This document shows positions 1-10,100 of a stretch of DNA of 64,000 nt, piece after piece. Under the pieces are notes generated by a model. The model was not told the DNA's origin, did no database searches, and was given only the letters and a program-made list of their open reading frames with translations. Each line of letters starts with the position of its first letter. Position 1 is the stretch's first letter. A program made the position numbers and the translations under genes. The stretch is from JBBROS01 sp965260935 (GTDB lineage: Bacteria > Pseudomonadota > Alphaproteobacteria > Acetobacterales > Acetobacteraceae), in NCBI GenBank assembly GCA_965260935.1, contig OZ253374.1, positions 2,356,001-2,420,000 of the forward strand. The letters run 5' to 3'.

Positions 1-2
1 TA

Positions 3-359
3 CGGGCAGGCGACATAATCTTACTTGAAGGCCCGCTAGGCGCTGGGAAAAGTGCCCTGGCCCGCGCCCTGTTGCGGGCGCTCGCCAACGACCCGGCGCT
101 CGACGTGCCCAGCCCGACCTATACGCTGGTCCAGGAGTATGAGACCCCGCTCGGCTTGGTGCAGCATTTCGACCTTTGGCGGCTGGACGGGCCGGGGGCG
201 TTGCTTGAGCTGGGGTGGGGCGAGGGGGACGCGGCGATCGTGGAATGGCCGGACCGGCTGGGGGCCTTGCGTCCGGAGGAGGCGCTTACGGTGAGGTTGG
301 ACCACGCGGGCGGGGATGCCCGGCGGGTGCGGTTGAAAGGTTGGGAGGGGCGGTTTTGA
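3..359 (+). CDS. tsaE: tRNA threonylcarbamoyladenosine biosynthesis ATPase TsaE (5' end outside window)
   Basis: P-loop ATPase that works with TsaB and TsaD to make the universal t6A37 modification of ANN-decoding tRNAs in the cytoplasm. The frame is already open at base 3, so the N-terminus is missing. The first visible residues hold the Walker A loop EGPLGAGKSA, followed by the family segment SPTYTLVQEYE and the HFDLWRL motif. The C-terminal part (GWGEGDAAIVEWPDRLG) is also typical of TsaE. The TGA stop at 357-359 lies inside the TTG start of addB, so the two are probably translationally coupled. Identification is by motif; only about 118 residues are visible. Confidence 0.93.
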   Translation, partial: RAGDIILLEGPLGAGKSALARALLRALANDPALDVPSPTYTLVQEYETPLGLVQHFDLWRLDGPGALLELGWGEGDAAIVEWPDRLGALRPEEALTVRLDHAGGDARRVRLKGWEGRF

Positions 360-3298
360 ACATCTTCACCATTGCGCCGGGCGTGCCATTCCTCGATGCG
401 ATAGCGGAATGGTGGCTGTCGCGCTGCGACGACCCGGTGCAGCAGGCGGAGGGGCTGATCCTGCTGCCGACACGACGGGCGGCGCGCGGGCTGACGGAAG
501 CGTTCGTGCGGGCGGCGGAAGGGAAGGCGCTGCTGTTGCCGCGGATCGCGGCTTTGGGGGCCTTGGACGAGACGCCGCTGGCGTTGGCGGGCGCTTTGGA
601 TGTGCCGCCGGCGGTGGGGGAAGCGGAGCGGCTGGCGGTCCTGACGCGGATGGTGATGGCGCTGGAAGGGCGGTTCGGCGCGCCGCAGACGGCGGAGCGG
701 GCCTGGCCGCTGGCGGCCGAGCTGGCGCGGCTGCTGGACGAGGCGCACCGGGAAGGGGTGGCGCTGGAGCGGGTGCTGCCGGGGCTGGTGGATGAGGGGT
801 ATGCGGCGCATTGGGTGGACACGCTGCAATTCCTGCAGATCGTGACGGCGCATTGGCCGGCGTGGCTGGCCGAGGCAGGGCGGGTGGACGCGGCGGAGCG
901 GGGGGTGCGGCTGTTGCGGGCGCAGGCGGCGGCTTGGGAGGCGTTTCCGCCCTCCTACCCGGTGGTGGTGGCGGGGACGTCGGGAGGGAACGCGGCGACG
1001 GCGGCATTGATGCGGGTGGCGGCGGGGCTGCCGCAGGGGCGGGTGGCGCTGCCGGGGGTGGACCTGGGCATGGCCGACGAGGTTTGGGAAGGGCTGACGG
1101 AAGGGCATCCGCAGGCCGGGCTGCGGGCGCTGCTGAGCCGGATGGGGGCCTCGCGGAAGGACGTGCGGGTTTGGCCGGGGGCGGAGCCGGCGACGGGGAG
1201 GCGGGCGGAGACGCTTTGCCAGGCGCTGCTGCCGGCGCGGGCGCTGGGGACTTGGCGGCAGGCTTCGGTGCCGGACATGGCCGGGGTGGAGCGGCTGGAG
1301 GCGGCGGACGAGCAGGAGGAGGCGGTGGCGGTCGCGCTCGTGCTGCGGGAGGCGCTGGAAACGCCGGGAGCGCAGGCGGCGCTGGTGACGCCGGACCGGG
1401 GTTTGGCCGGGCGGGTGGCGGCGGAGTTGTCGCGGTTCGGCGTGGTGGCGGACGACAGCGCGGGGGAGCCTTTGGGGCACACGCCGCCGGGGGCGTTCCT
1501 GCGGCTGCTGGGGGAGGCGGTGGCGGCGGGGTTGTCGCCGGTGGCGCTGCTCGGGGCTTTGAAGCATCCGTTGGCCGGGTTCGGGTTGCCGTTGGCGGAG
1601 TGCCGGGAGCTGGCGCGGCGGTTGGAGCGGCGGTGCTTGCGCGGGCCTGCGCCGCCGGGCTGGGTGGCGGGGTTGCGGGCGGCGATGGCCGGGGAGGATG
1701 ACCCGGCGTTGCACGATTTCGTCGATCGGATCGAGGCGCGGCTCGGCCCGCTGCTGCGGCTGGCGGCGGGGGGGGATGCGAGCCCGGACCTGGCGATGCG
1801 GGCGTTGATCGAGGCCGGGGAGGCGGCCGCGGAAACAGACAGCCTGCCGGGGGCTGAGCGGCTCTGGGCGCTGGAGGAAGGGGAGGCCCTGGCCGAGCAC
1901 CTGGCCGGGCTGCTGCAGGCCGTGACGGTGTTGCTGCCGCAGCCGTTGCGGACGTTGCCGGGCTTGCTGGACGCGAGCCTGGAGGGGGCCGTGGTGCGCA
2001 GCCGGCGGGCGTTGCGGGGGCGGGACGGGTTCGAGCATCCGCGGGTGGCGATCCTGGGCTTGCTCGAGGCCCGGCTGCAATCGTTCGACGTGGTGGTGAT
2101 GGGGAGCTTGGCGGAGGGGGTTTGGCCGCCCGGTTCGGACCCCGGGCCGTGGATGAGCCGGCCGATGCGCCGGGCGGCGGGGCTGGAATCGCCCGAGGCG
2201 GGGGTAGGGCAGATGGCGCATGATTTCGTCATGCTGGCGTGCTCGGCGCGGCGGGTGGTGCTGTCGTGCCCGCGGCGGCGGGAGGGCGCGCCGACGGTGC
2301 CGGCGCGGTGGCTGGCGCGGCTGGAGGCGTTCCTGCGCGGGCAGGGGACGGCAATGCAGGAAAGCCCGGCAGCGGACTGGGCGCGGGCGCTGGACCAGCC
2401 TTTGGGGGAGCCTCGGCCCGTGCGTCCGCCCCGGCCTTGCCCGCCGGTGGCGATGCGGCCTCGGAAGCTGAGCGTGACCGAGGTGGAAACCTGGCTGCGG
2501 GACCCGTACGGGATTTACGCGCGGCATGTGCTGGGGCTGCGGGCGCTGGATGAGCTGGAGCAGTCGGTCGAGAATTCGGATTTCGGGGAGTTGGTGCATA
2601 CGGCGATCGCGGCCTGGGTGACGGGGCTGCCGAGGACGTACCCGCACGACGCGGCGGGGCGGCTTCGGGGGGAGATGGAACGGGCGCTGGGCGGCAAGGT
2701 GGTGCGCCCGGCGCTGGCGGCCTGGTGGCGGCCCCGGCTGGCGCGGATCGCGGATTGGGTGGCGGAAACGGAAGGGGAGCGGCGGCGGGCCAGTCCGAAC
2801 GCGGTGATGGCGGTGGAGGTGTCGGGGACCTGGGCGGTGCCGGGGAACGGTGCCCCGTTCGTGCTGAAGGGGCGGGCGGACCGGATCGAGCGCCGGCCGG
2901 ATGGGCGGCTCGCGCTGCTGGACTACAAGACCGGGGTGGCGCCGAAGGGCAGCGACGTGGAGGCGGGATACGCGCCGCAACTGCCGCTGGAGGCGGCGAT
3001 GGCGGAGGCCGGGGCGTTCGGGGACGCGTTGACCGGGGTGGCGGGCGAGCTGGCGTACTGGCGTTTGACCGGGGGCTACGTGCCCGGAGAGGCGAGCCGG
3101 CTGTTCGGGGGCGACGCGGCCGAGGTGGCGCAGGGAGCGGCGGCGGCGCGGGAGGCCTTGGCGGCGCTGGTGGCGCAGTTCGACGACCCGGCGCAGGCGT
3201 ACTTGTCGCAGCCGCACCCGGGCGCCGCGCCGCGGTTCACCGATTACGCGCACTTGGCGCGGGTGGCGGAATGGTCGGCGGTGGAGGACCAGGGGTGA
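356..3298 (+). CDS. addB: Double-strand break repair protein AddB, alphaproteobacterial type
   Basis: Subunit of the AddAB helicase-nuclease, the alphaproteobacterial counterpart of RecBCD, which resects double-strand ends for RecA-dependent repair. About 980 residues. The N-terminus has a degenerate helicase-like part beginning MNIFTIAPGVPFLDAIAEWW. The C-terminus has a PD-(D/E)XK nuclease with the core LLDYKTG (D856 and K858 in this numbering). I chose the TTG at 356 because it overlaps the tsaE stop (TTGA) and begins exactly where the conserved sequence starts. Upstream in-frame starts would add an arginine- and glycine-rich tail read from tsaE. The stop overlaps the addA GTG start (GTGA). 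In many alphaproteobacteria other genes sit between tsaE and addB; here they abut. Confidence 0.93.
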   Translation: MNIFTIAPGVPFLDAIAEWWLSRCDDPVQQAEGLILLPTRRAARGLTEAFVRAAEGKALLLPRIAALGALDETPLALAGALDVPPAVGEAERLAVLTRMVMALEGRFGAPQTAERAWPLAAELARLLDEAHREGVALERVLPGLVDEGYAAHWVDTLQFLQIVTAHWPAWLAEAGRVDAAERGVRLLRAQAAAWEAFPPSYPVVVAGTSGGNAATAALMRVAAGLPQGRVALPGVDLGMADEVWEGLTEGHPQAGLRALLSRMGASRKDVRVWPGAEPATGRRAETLCQALLPARALGTWRQASVPDMAGVERLEAADEQEEAVAVALVLREALETPGAQAALVTPDRGLAGRVAAELSRFGVVADDSAGEPLGHTPPGAFLRLLGEAVAAGLSPVALLGALKHPLAGFGLPLAECRELARRLERRCLRGPAPPGWVAGLRAAMAGEDDPALHDFVDRIEARLGPLLRLAAGGDASPDLAMRALIEAGEAAAETDSLPGAERLWALEEGEALAEHLAGLLQAVTVLLPQPLRTLPGLLDASLEGAVVRSRRALRGRDGFEHPRVAILGLLEARLQSFDVVVMGSLAEGVWPPGSDPGPWMSRPMRRAAGLESPEAGVGQMAHDFVMLACSARRVVLSCPRRREGAPTVPARWLARLEAFLRGQGTAMQESPAADWARALDQPLGEPRPVRPPRPCPPVAMRPRKLSVTEVETWLRDPYGIYARHVLGLRALDELEQSVENSDFGELVHTAIAAWVTGLPRTYPHDAAGRLRGEMERALGGKVVRPALAAWWRPRLARIADWVAETEGERRRASPNAVMAVEVSGTWAVPGNGAPFVLKGRADRIERRPDGRLALLDYKTGVAPKGSDVEAGYAPQLPLEAAMAEAGAFGDALTGVAGELAYWRLTGGYVPGEASRLFGGDAAEVAQGAAAAREALAALVAQFDDPAQAYLSQPHPGAAPRFTDYAHLARVAEWSAVEDQG

Positions 3299-6200
3299 GC
3301 GAGGCGCGGACGCGGGCGGTCGAGGAGCAGTCGCGGGCGTCCGATCCGGCGGTTTCGGCGTTCGTGGAGGCGTCGGCCGGGTCGGGAAAGACGAAGCTGC
3401 TGACCGACCGGATGCTGCGGCTGATGCTGGGGGGCGCGCCGCCGGAGCGGATCCAGTGCCTGACGTTCACCAAGGCGGCGGCGGCGGAGATGGCGTTGCG
3501 GCTGCAGCGGCGGTTGGGCGATTGGGTGACGATGACGGATGAGGCGCTCGATGGGGAGTTGGCGGCGCTGGAGGTGACGCCGGGGGAAGGGGTGCGGGAA
3601 ACGGCCCGGGCGTTGTTCGCGGACGTGCTGGATCTGCCGGGAGGGATGCGGATCGGGACCATTCACGCGTTCTGCCAGGGCTTGCTGCGGCGGTTTCCGC
3701 TGGAAGCGGCGATCTCGCCGCACTTCCAGTTGGTGGAGGAGGTGGACGCCGAGGCGGAGATGGGCGCGGCGCGGGAGCGGGTGCTGGAGGCGGCAAATCC
3801 GGCGGCGGTGGCGCTGGTGGCCGGGCTGGTCCGGGCGGATGACTTCCGGGGTCTGGTACAGGCGTTGCAAGGGCAGCGGGGACGGTTGGCGGGGCTGCTC
3901 GCGTTGCCGGATGCGGCGCGGGAAACGGCGGTCAGGCGGGCGACGGGGACGCTGGCGCGGTCGGAAGCGGAGGTGGTGGCGGGCGCGGTGGCTTGGGGGG
4001 AGGAGGCGGGGATGCGCGAGGCGCTGCGACTGGCGGCGGCGCAAGGGTCGAATAAAGTTCGGGAGCGGGCGATGGAGATGCTGGGCTGGCTCAGCTTCCC
4101 GCCGGCAGAGCGGCAGGCGCATTGGGGCGACTGGCTGGGGCAGTTCTTTGACAAGAACGGGGGGGAGCGGAAGTTCGGCCAGTTTCCGAACGCGAACCTG
4201 GACAAGCAGCATCCGGAAATCCGCCACGCGATGCAGGCCGAGCAGGAGCGGGTTTGGTTCGTCGAGGACGCGCGGCGGGCGGTGCGGTGCGCCGATGCCA
4301 CGGTCGCGCTTCTCGGCCTCGCCGCCCCGGCGCTGGCGGCGTACGCGGCGCAGAAGGAGCGGAGCGGGCTGCTGGACTACTCCGACCTGATCGGGCGGGC
4401 GGAGGGGCTGCTGACCGACCCGGGCGCGGCGTGGGTGCTGTATAAGCTGGACGGGGGGATCGACCATCTGCTGCTGGACGAGGTGCAGGACACCGCGCCG
4501 GAGCAGTGGCGGATCGCGCACCGGCTGACGGAGGAGTTCTTCGCCGGGCTCGGGTCGCGCGAGGGCGAGGCAAGGCGGACGTTCTTCGCGGTAGGAGACC
4601 CGAAGCAGAGCATCTACTCGTTCCAAGGGGCCGATCCGGACGAGTTCGTGCGGTCGCGGGGGATGATGGCGACGCGCGTGGGGGCTTCGGGGCAGGAATG
4701 GCGGGACGTGGCGCTCGACGTGTCGTTCCGGTCGACGGTGCCGGTGCTGGCGTTGGTGGACGCGGTGTTCGCCGAGGGGGCGGCGGCGGCGGAAGGGGTC
4801 GCGGACAACGGGGCGCTGCGGCATTTCGCGGACCGGGCGGGGGCGGCAGGGCGGGTGGAGTTGTGGCCGCTGGCGCCCAAGCCGGAGGTGACGCCGGCCG
4901 AGGCCTGGAGAGTGCCGGCCGAGAACGTCGGGTTGCGGTCCGCCCAGCAGATGCTGGCCGAGGCGGTCGCTGGGGCGGTCGCCCGGGAGTTGAAGGCGGG
5001 CGTCCGGCTGGAGAGCCGGGGGCGGGCGCTGACGGCAGGGGACGTGCTGGTGCTGGTGCGGCGGCGGGGACCGTTCGCGAGCGCGCTGGTGCGGGCGTTG
5101 AAGGCGCAGGACGTGGCGGTGGCCGGGCTGGACCGGCTGGCCTTGACCGAGCAGATCGCGGTGCAGGACGTGCTGGCGGCGTGCGACGCGGTGCTGCTGC
5201 CCGGCGACGACCTGGCGGTGGCGAACGTGCTGACCAGCCCGTTGGGCGGGTTGTCGGACGACAGCCTGATGCAGTTGGCGATGGGTCGGCGGCACGGGCT
5301 GTGGGCGACGTTGCGGGAGCGTGCCGGGGAGCGGGAGGATTGGGCGGCGGCCTGGGCGTTCCTGTCGCGCCTGGCGGAGCGGGCGGACTACGTGGGGCCT
5401 CACGCGTTGCTGGCGGAGGCGTTGGGGCCGCTCGGGGGGCGGGCGCGGCTGCTGGCGCGACTGGGGGCGGAGGCGGGGGAGCCGATCGACGAGCTGCTGA
5501 ACGCGGCGCTGGGCTACGCGCGGCTGCATCCGCCGGGGCTGCAAGGGTTCGTGCATTGGCTGCGGCGGTCCGGGGCGGAGGTGAAGCGCGAGGCGGGCGG
5601 CGCGGGGTCGGCGGTGCGGGTGATGACGGTGCACGGGGCGAAGGGCTTGCAGGCGCCGGTGGTGATCTTGCCGGACACGACCGGGTTGCCGCCGGACAAG
5701 GAAAGGCTGGCCTGGGTGGAGTCGGACGGGGTGGAGACGCCGCTGTGGTCTCCGCGCAAGGAGCTGACGTGCGCGGCCGTGACGCGGGGCAAGGAGGCGG
5801 CGGCGGCGTTGCGGCGGCGGGAGCATAACCGGCTGCTCTACGTGGCGCTGACGCGGGCGGAGGACCGGCTGGTCGTTTGCGGGTGGGAAACGCAGGGGGC
5901 GGACCGGGAGGACCGTTGGTACGGGATGGTCCGCCAGGGTTTCGAGCGGATCGGGGCCGAGGCGACGCCGTTTGCCGGGCCTTGGGGGGGCGAGATGATG
6001 GTGAGCTCGAGCCCGCAGGCGGAGCGGGTCCCGCCCCGGGCGGCATTGGCGGCGACGGGGCGGCGGCCCTTGCCCCCGTGGGCTGGGCGGCCGGGGGATT
6101 GGCGGGCTTCGGCGCCTCCGGAGGAGCCTGCGCTGCCGCGGCCGTTGGCGCCGAGCCGGCCGGGCGGGGCGCTGTTCGGTTCGGTGCCGCCCGCGTTGTC

Positions 6201-6720
6201 GCCGCTGGCGGCCGGGCCGGGCGCGCGCTACGCGCGGGGGCGCGCGGTGCACACGCTGTTGCAGCACCTGCCCGGCCTGGCCGAGAGCGGGCGGGCGGGG
6301 GCGGCGCGCGATTACCTGGCGCGCTTGGGGTTCCCGGAGGCGGAGCAGGAGGCGCTTGCCGCGCAAGTGCTCGGGGTGCTGGGGCATCCGGCCTTGGCCG
6401 GGCTGTTCGGCCCGGGCGGGCGGGCGGAGCAGCCGGTTTCGGGCTTGGTCGGCGGTCAGGTGATCTCCGGCGTGGTTGACCGGATGGCGGTGCTGCCCGA
6501 CAGGGTGCTGGTTGCGGACTTCAAGACGGGGCGGGCGGCGCCGGCGACGGTTGACGACACGCCGGTCCGCTACGTGCGGCAGCTTGCGGCGTACCAGGCG
6601 GTGCTGCGGGCGTTGTTCCCGGGGCGGGCGATCGAGTGCGCGCTGGTGTGGACCGAGGATGCCGCGGTCACGGTGTTGCCGGATTGGCTGTTGGACCGGC
6701 ATGGGCTGGGCGCTGCTTGA
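3295..6720 (+). CDS. addA: Double-strand break repair helicase-nuclease AddA
   Basis: UvrD/Rep-type superfamily 1 helicase with a C-terminal nuclease, the motor partner of AddB. About 1141 residues. The Walker A motif EASAGSGKT is near residues 25-33. Helicase motifs further along include LLLDEVQDTAPEQW, FAVGDPKQSIYSFQGA, VMTVHGAKGLQAPVV and NRLLYVALTRAEDRL. The C-terminal nuclease motif is VADFKTG (D1075, K1077). The GTG start at 3295 overlaps the addB stop, and the conserved N-terminus follows within 20 residues. Longer in-frame starts inside addB are shadows. Both nuclease domains look intact, so a two-nuclease AddAB enzyme is expected. Confidence 0.95.
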   Translation: MSEARTRAVEEQSRASDPAVSAFVEASAGSGKTKLLTDRMLRLMLGGAPPERIQCLTFTKAAAAEMALRLQRRLGDWVTMTDEALDGELAALEVTPGEGVRETARALFADVLDLPGGMRIGTIHAFCQGLLRRFPLEAAISPHFQLVEEVDAEAEMGAARERVLEAANPAAVALVAGLVRADDFRGLVQALQGQRGRLAGLLALPDAARETAVRRATGTLARSEAEVVAGAVAWGEEAGMREALRLAAAQGSNKVRERAMEMLGWLSFPPAERQAHWGDWLGQFFDKNGGERKFGQFPNANLDKQHPEIRHAMQAEQERVWFVEDARRAVRCADATVALLGLAAPALAAYAAQKERSGLLDYSDLIGRAEGLLTDPGAAWVLYKLDGGIDHLLLDEVQDTAPEQWRIAHRLTEEFFAGLGSREGEARRTFFAVGDPKQSIYSFQGADPDEFVRSRGMMATRVGASGQEWRDVALDVSFRSTVPVLALVDAVFAEGAAAAEGVADNGALRHFADRAGAAGRVELWPLAPKPEVTPAEAWRVPAENVGLRSAQQMLAEAVAGAVARELKAGVRLESRGRALTAGDVLVLVRRRGPFASALVRALKAQDVAVAGLDRLALTEQIAVQDVLAACDAVLLPGDDLAVANVLTSPLGGLSDDSLMQLAMGRRHGLWATLRERAGEREDWAAAWAFLSRLAERADYVGPHALLAEALGPLGGRARLLARLGAEAGEPIDELLNAALGYARLHPPGLQGFVHWLRRSGAEVKREAGGAGSAVRVMTVHGAKGLQAPVVILPDTTGLPPDKERLAWVESDGVETPLWSPRKELTCAAVTRGKEAAAALRRREHNRLLYVALTRAEDRLVVCGWETQGADREDRWYGMVRQGFERIGAEATPFAGPWGGEMMVSSSPQAERVPPRAALAATGRRPLPPWAGRPGDWRASAPPEEPALPRPLAPSRPGGALFGSVPPALSPLAAGPGARYARGRAVHTLLQHLPGLAESGRAGAARDYLARLGFPEAEQEALAAQVLGVLGHPALAGLFGPGGRAEQPVSGLVGGQVISGVVDRMAVLPDRVLVADFKTGRAAPATVDDTPVRYVRQLAAYQAVLRALFPGRAIECALVWTEDAAVTVLPDWLLDRHGLGAA

Positions 6721-6773
6721 AGCGGCCGGGCCAGTTGCCCAAATCGGTCGGCGAAGGATCAGAGGAACGCGAG

Positions 6774-7100
6774 ATGAGCGAGAACACCGTGGCGGTGGAC
6801 GACGACAGCTTCGAGGCGAAGGTGCTGAAGGCGCCAGGCCCGGTGCTGGTTGATTTCTGGGCCGAGTGGTGCGGGCCGTGCAAGATGATCGCCCCGGCGC
6901 TGGAGGAGATCGCGGCCGAGATGAAGGGGCGGGTCACGGTCGCGAAGGTGAACATCGACGAGAACCCGATGTCGCCCAACAATTACGGCGTGCGCGGCAT
7001 CCCGACGATGATCCTGTTCAAGAACGGGCAGCCGGTGGCGACGAAGGTAGGGGCCGCGCCCAAGAGCGCCTTGAAGGATTGGGTTTCCGGCAGTCTGTGA
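6774..7100 (+). CDS. trxA: Thioredoxin TrxA
   Basis: Cytoplasmic thiol-disulfide reductant of 108 residues, the usual length. The active site WCGPC is at residues 32-36, and the cis-proline loop VRGIPTMILF is present. The ATG at 6774 has a purine-rich ribosome site (AGAGGAACG) just upstream. It lies 53 bases after addA on the same strand, the conserved addA-trxA order in alphaproteobacteria, so it may share the addBA transcript or have its own promoter in the gap. It converges with the sensor kinase gene after a 37-base gap. Confidence 0.97.
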   Translation: MSENTVAVDDDSFEAKVLKAPGPVLVDFWAEWCGPCKMIAPALEEIAAEMKGRVTVAKVNIDENPMSPNNYGVRGIPTMILFKNGQPVATKVGAAPKSALKDWVSGSL

Positions 7101-7137
7101 TCGGCCCACGGCATTGCCCGTCTTGGAGGGGTTCCCC

Positions 7138-10100
7138 TTATACCGAGACGGCTTCGCTGCGGGAAAACATGGTTGCGAATTTCGCCTGCAAGTCCACGCG
7201 CCTGTAGGGCTTCATCAGGAATTCGACGCCGGGGTCGGTGTCGTCGGTTGCGGCAAGGTTGTGCTCGGTAAAGCCTGAGGTCAGCAGGATGCGGGTTCCG
7301 GGCGAGCGGCGGGCTATCTCGGCTGCAAGGCCTACGCCGTCCATTGCGCCCGGCAGGACGATGTCGGTGAACAGAAGGTCGAAGGGGTTGTCGGCCTCCA
7401 GATGTTTAAGGGCGGCGTCCGCGGCATCCGCGCTGACGACCTCAAACCCGAACTGGCGCAACATGCGGCTGACGGCAATCAGGACGCTTTGCTGGTCTTC
7501 GACCACCAGCGCCCTCAAGCCGCCCGCGCGCCATTCGGCTTGGTTCGCTTCCGTATCGGCGGCCTCGTCTGCCGTGCCGGCCGGGACGGGAAGGAACAGG
7601 CGGACGGTGGTGCCGCGGCCGGGCTTGCTGTCGATGGTGACGTGGCCGCCGGATTGGCGGGCGAAGCCGTAAACCATGCTGAGGCCCATGCCGCTGCCTT
7701 TGCCCGCCTCCTTGGTGGTGAAGAACGGCTCGAAGACGCGGGAAAGCAGGTGGGCCGGGATGCCTTCGCCCTGGTCGGCCACGCTGATGAGGACGTAGCG
7801 GCCGGGAACCACCTCGTCCTGGAAGCCGATGCTGTCCGCGGCGAGCGTGACGGAGCGGGTTTCCAGCACGATCTGGCCGCCTTTGGGCATGGCGTCGCGG
7901 GCGTTGATGACGAGGTTCATCACCGCGCTGTCGAGCTGCGCCGGGTCGACCATGGCGCTGCCGCCGTCGTGGCGGAGCAGGACCTGAAGCTCGAAGCGCT
8001 CGCCGAGCACGCGGTTGAGCAGGGGGCGGAGGGCGCCGAAGAACTCGTCGGGGCGGACGCGCTCGGGGCGGAGCGTGGCGCGGCGGGCGTAGGAAAGGAG
8101 CTGGCTGGTGAGCTCCGCGCCGCGGACGGCGGCGTGGAGGGCGGGCTGCAGCACCTCCTGCAAGTCGTCGGCGTCCGGAAGCTGCTCGCGGGCTTCCTCC
8201 AGGTTGAGGATCACGACCGTGAGGAGGTTGTTGAAGTCGTGCGCGACGCCGCCGGTGAGCTGGCCGAGGGTGCGAAGGGATTCATTGCGGAGCAGGGCTT
8301 GCTCGGCGCGCTTGCTCTCGGTGATGTCCTGGCTGTAGCCGAACAACTCGATGACGTCGCCGTCGCTGTCGAGCACGGGGCGGACTTCGGCGCGGAAGTG
8401 ATGCGCTTGGCCGTCGAGCATGACGACGCGGTATTCGAATTCCTGGCTGGACGCGTCCTGGGCCGCGTTCTCGAAGGCTTTGCAGACCGTTTCCCGGTCG
8501 TCCTCGTGGATGTCGTGCGCCTGGTCGGCGGGGCGCAGGTTCATGATGTCGCGCGGGGCTTCGAGCAGTTTCGCGAGCGCGCGGTTCCAGCTCGGGTCGC
8601 GCCAGTCGACGGGGACGCGCCAGTTGCCGAGCCGGGCCAGGCGCTGCGCTTCGGCCAGCTCCTCCGTGCGGGCATGGAGCTGGAGCGTGCGGTCGCGCAG
8701 CAGCTCGTTGGCGTGGCGCATGTCCCGCCGGGCGGCCTCGAGGTCGGTGACGTCCCAAAGCACGGCCAGGCGGGCGTCCTGGCCTGCGTAGACAGTATCG
8801 TGGGTGAAGGCCTGGAACTCGAGCACGGTGCCGTTAGCGCGGATATGGGTGCCGGAGAGGGAGCTTGCGGGGTTGCCGCCGGCGGCTTCGGACGGCGCGG
8901 CCCCGTCGTGCGGGCTGAGGTCGTTCAGCGTCTTGGCAAGGAACTCGTCGCGCGACCAGCCATACTGCTCAAGGGCCGCGTCGTTGACCTCGATGAAGCG
9001 CAGGTTGTCCCGGCTCGTGACCACGACGGGAATGGGGGTGTCCTGGAACAGGAGGCGGAACGAGTCTTCGTGGCGGCGCTGGGCGGCCTCGTTGCTGCGG
9101 CGCTCGGTGACGTCGCGCTGGATGCTGACCCAATGGGTCGTTGCCCCAGTCTCGTCGGTGATGGGCGTAAGGTCGATCTCGGCCCAGAACTCGGAGCCGT
9201 CCTTGCGGGTGTTGGGCAGCTCGGCGCGGACGGGCTTCCAACGGCGCATGTTCTGGCGCAGGCGTTTGACCGCCTCGGTGTTCGCGGCCTGAAGCATGTC
9301 GTGCGGGCGGCCCAGCACCTCCTCCAGCGCGTAGCCGCTCTGCCGGCAGAAGCTCGCGTTGGCGTAGAGGATTTTCGGCCCGGCTGCGCCGAGCGGCCCG
9401 GCTTCGGTGATCAGCACCGCATCGTTGGCCCGGTCGAGCGCGGTGCCCAGCAGCCTCATGCGCCGTTCGGCGACCTTGCGGTAGAGCGCGGGGCGGACAA
9501 GGCGCGCCATGGCGGCCACGTCGTCGGCGATGGCTTCGAGGTCGCGGCGAGGGGTGTCGAACAGGAGCACGACGCCGAACCGCTCGTCGAGCAGGTGCAG
9601 CGGCTGAATGACCACGGCGCGCAGCCCGGCGCGGATCGCCTCAAGGCTGAGCGCATAGGCGGAGCTGGTTTCCCTGCCGGAGAACGCCAAGGTGCGCGCG
9701 GTCCCGCTTTGGATCGCGGTCGCCGCGTGCGAGTTGTCCGGCGTGGCGGCGGACGACGACAGTTCCGTCAAGTAGTGGCCCAGGCCGGATTTATCGTTGA
9801 AGTGGCTCAATTGCTGCAAGACTTGGGTCGTGTTGTTGAACTTGCTGATGAATCCGGCTGTCGCCTTGTGGTGCGCGCAAAGGCTGATGAGCATCCCGGC
9901 CAGGGCCAGCTCGCACGATTGCGCCCTGGCGACTGCGGCTTCGAGTTGCTCGGCGCGGGCGGAGCCGTGGGATGAGCCGAGCAGGCTTGCTGCCTTGCGC
10001 TTCCGCTGGATCATCGTGGCCGCAAGGGTGGCAAGGTCGGCCAGGCTGTCCGATTGCTCGCTGGAAAGGCCGGGGCGGGGATGGGCGTCGATCAGGCAGA

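Noticed and set aside
119..6702. Very long minus-strand open frames opposite addB and addA (over 1000 codons each)
   Set aside because: They are shadow frames produced by the strong GC bias at third positions. Their products are arginine- and proline-rich with no motif, while the plus-strand frames match AddB and AddA along their whole length.
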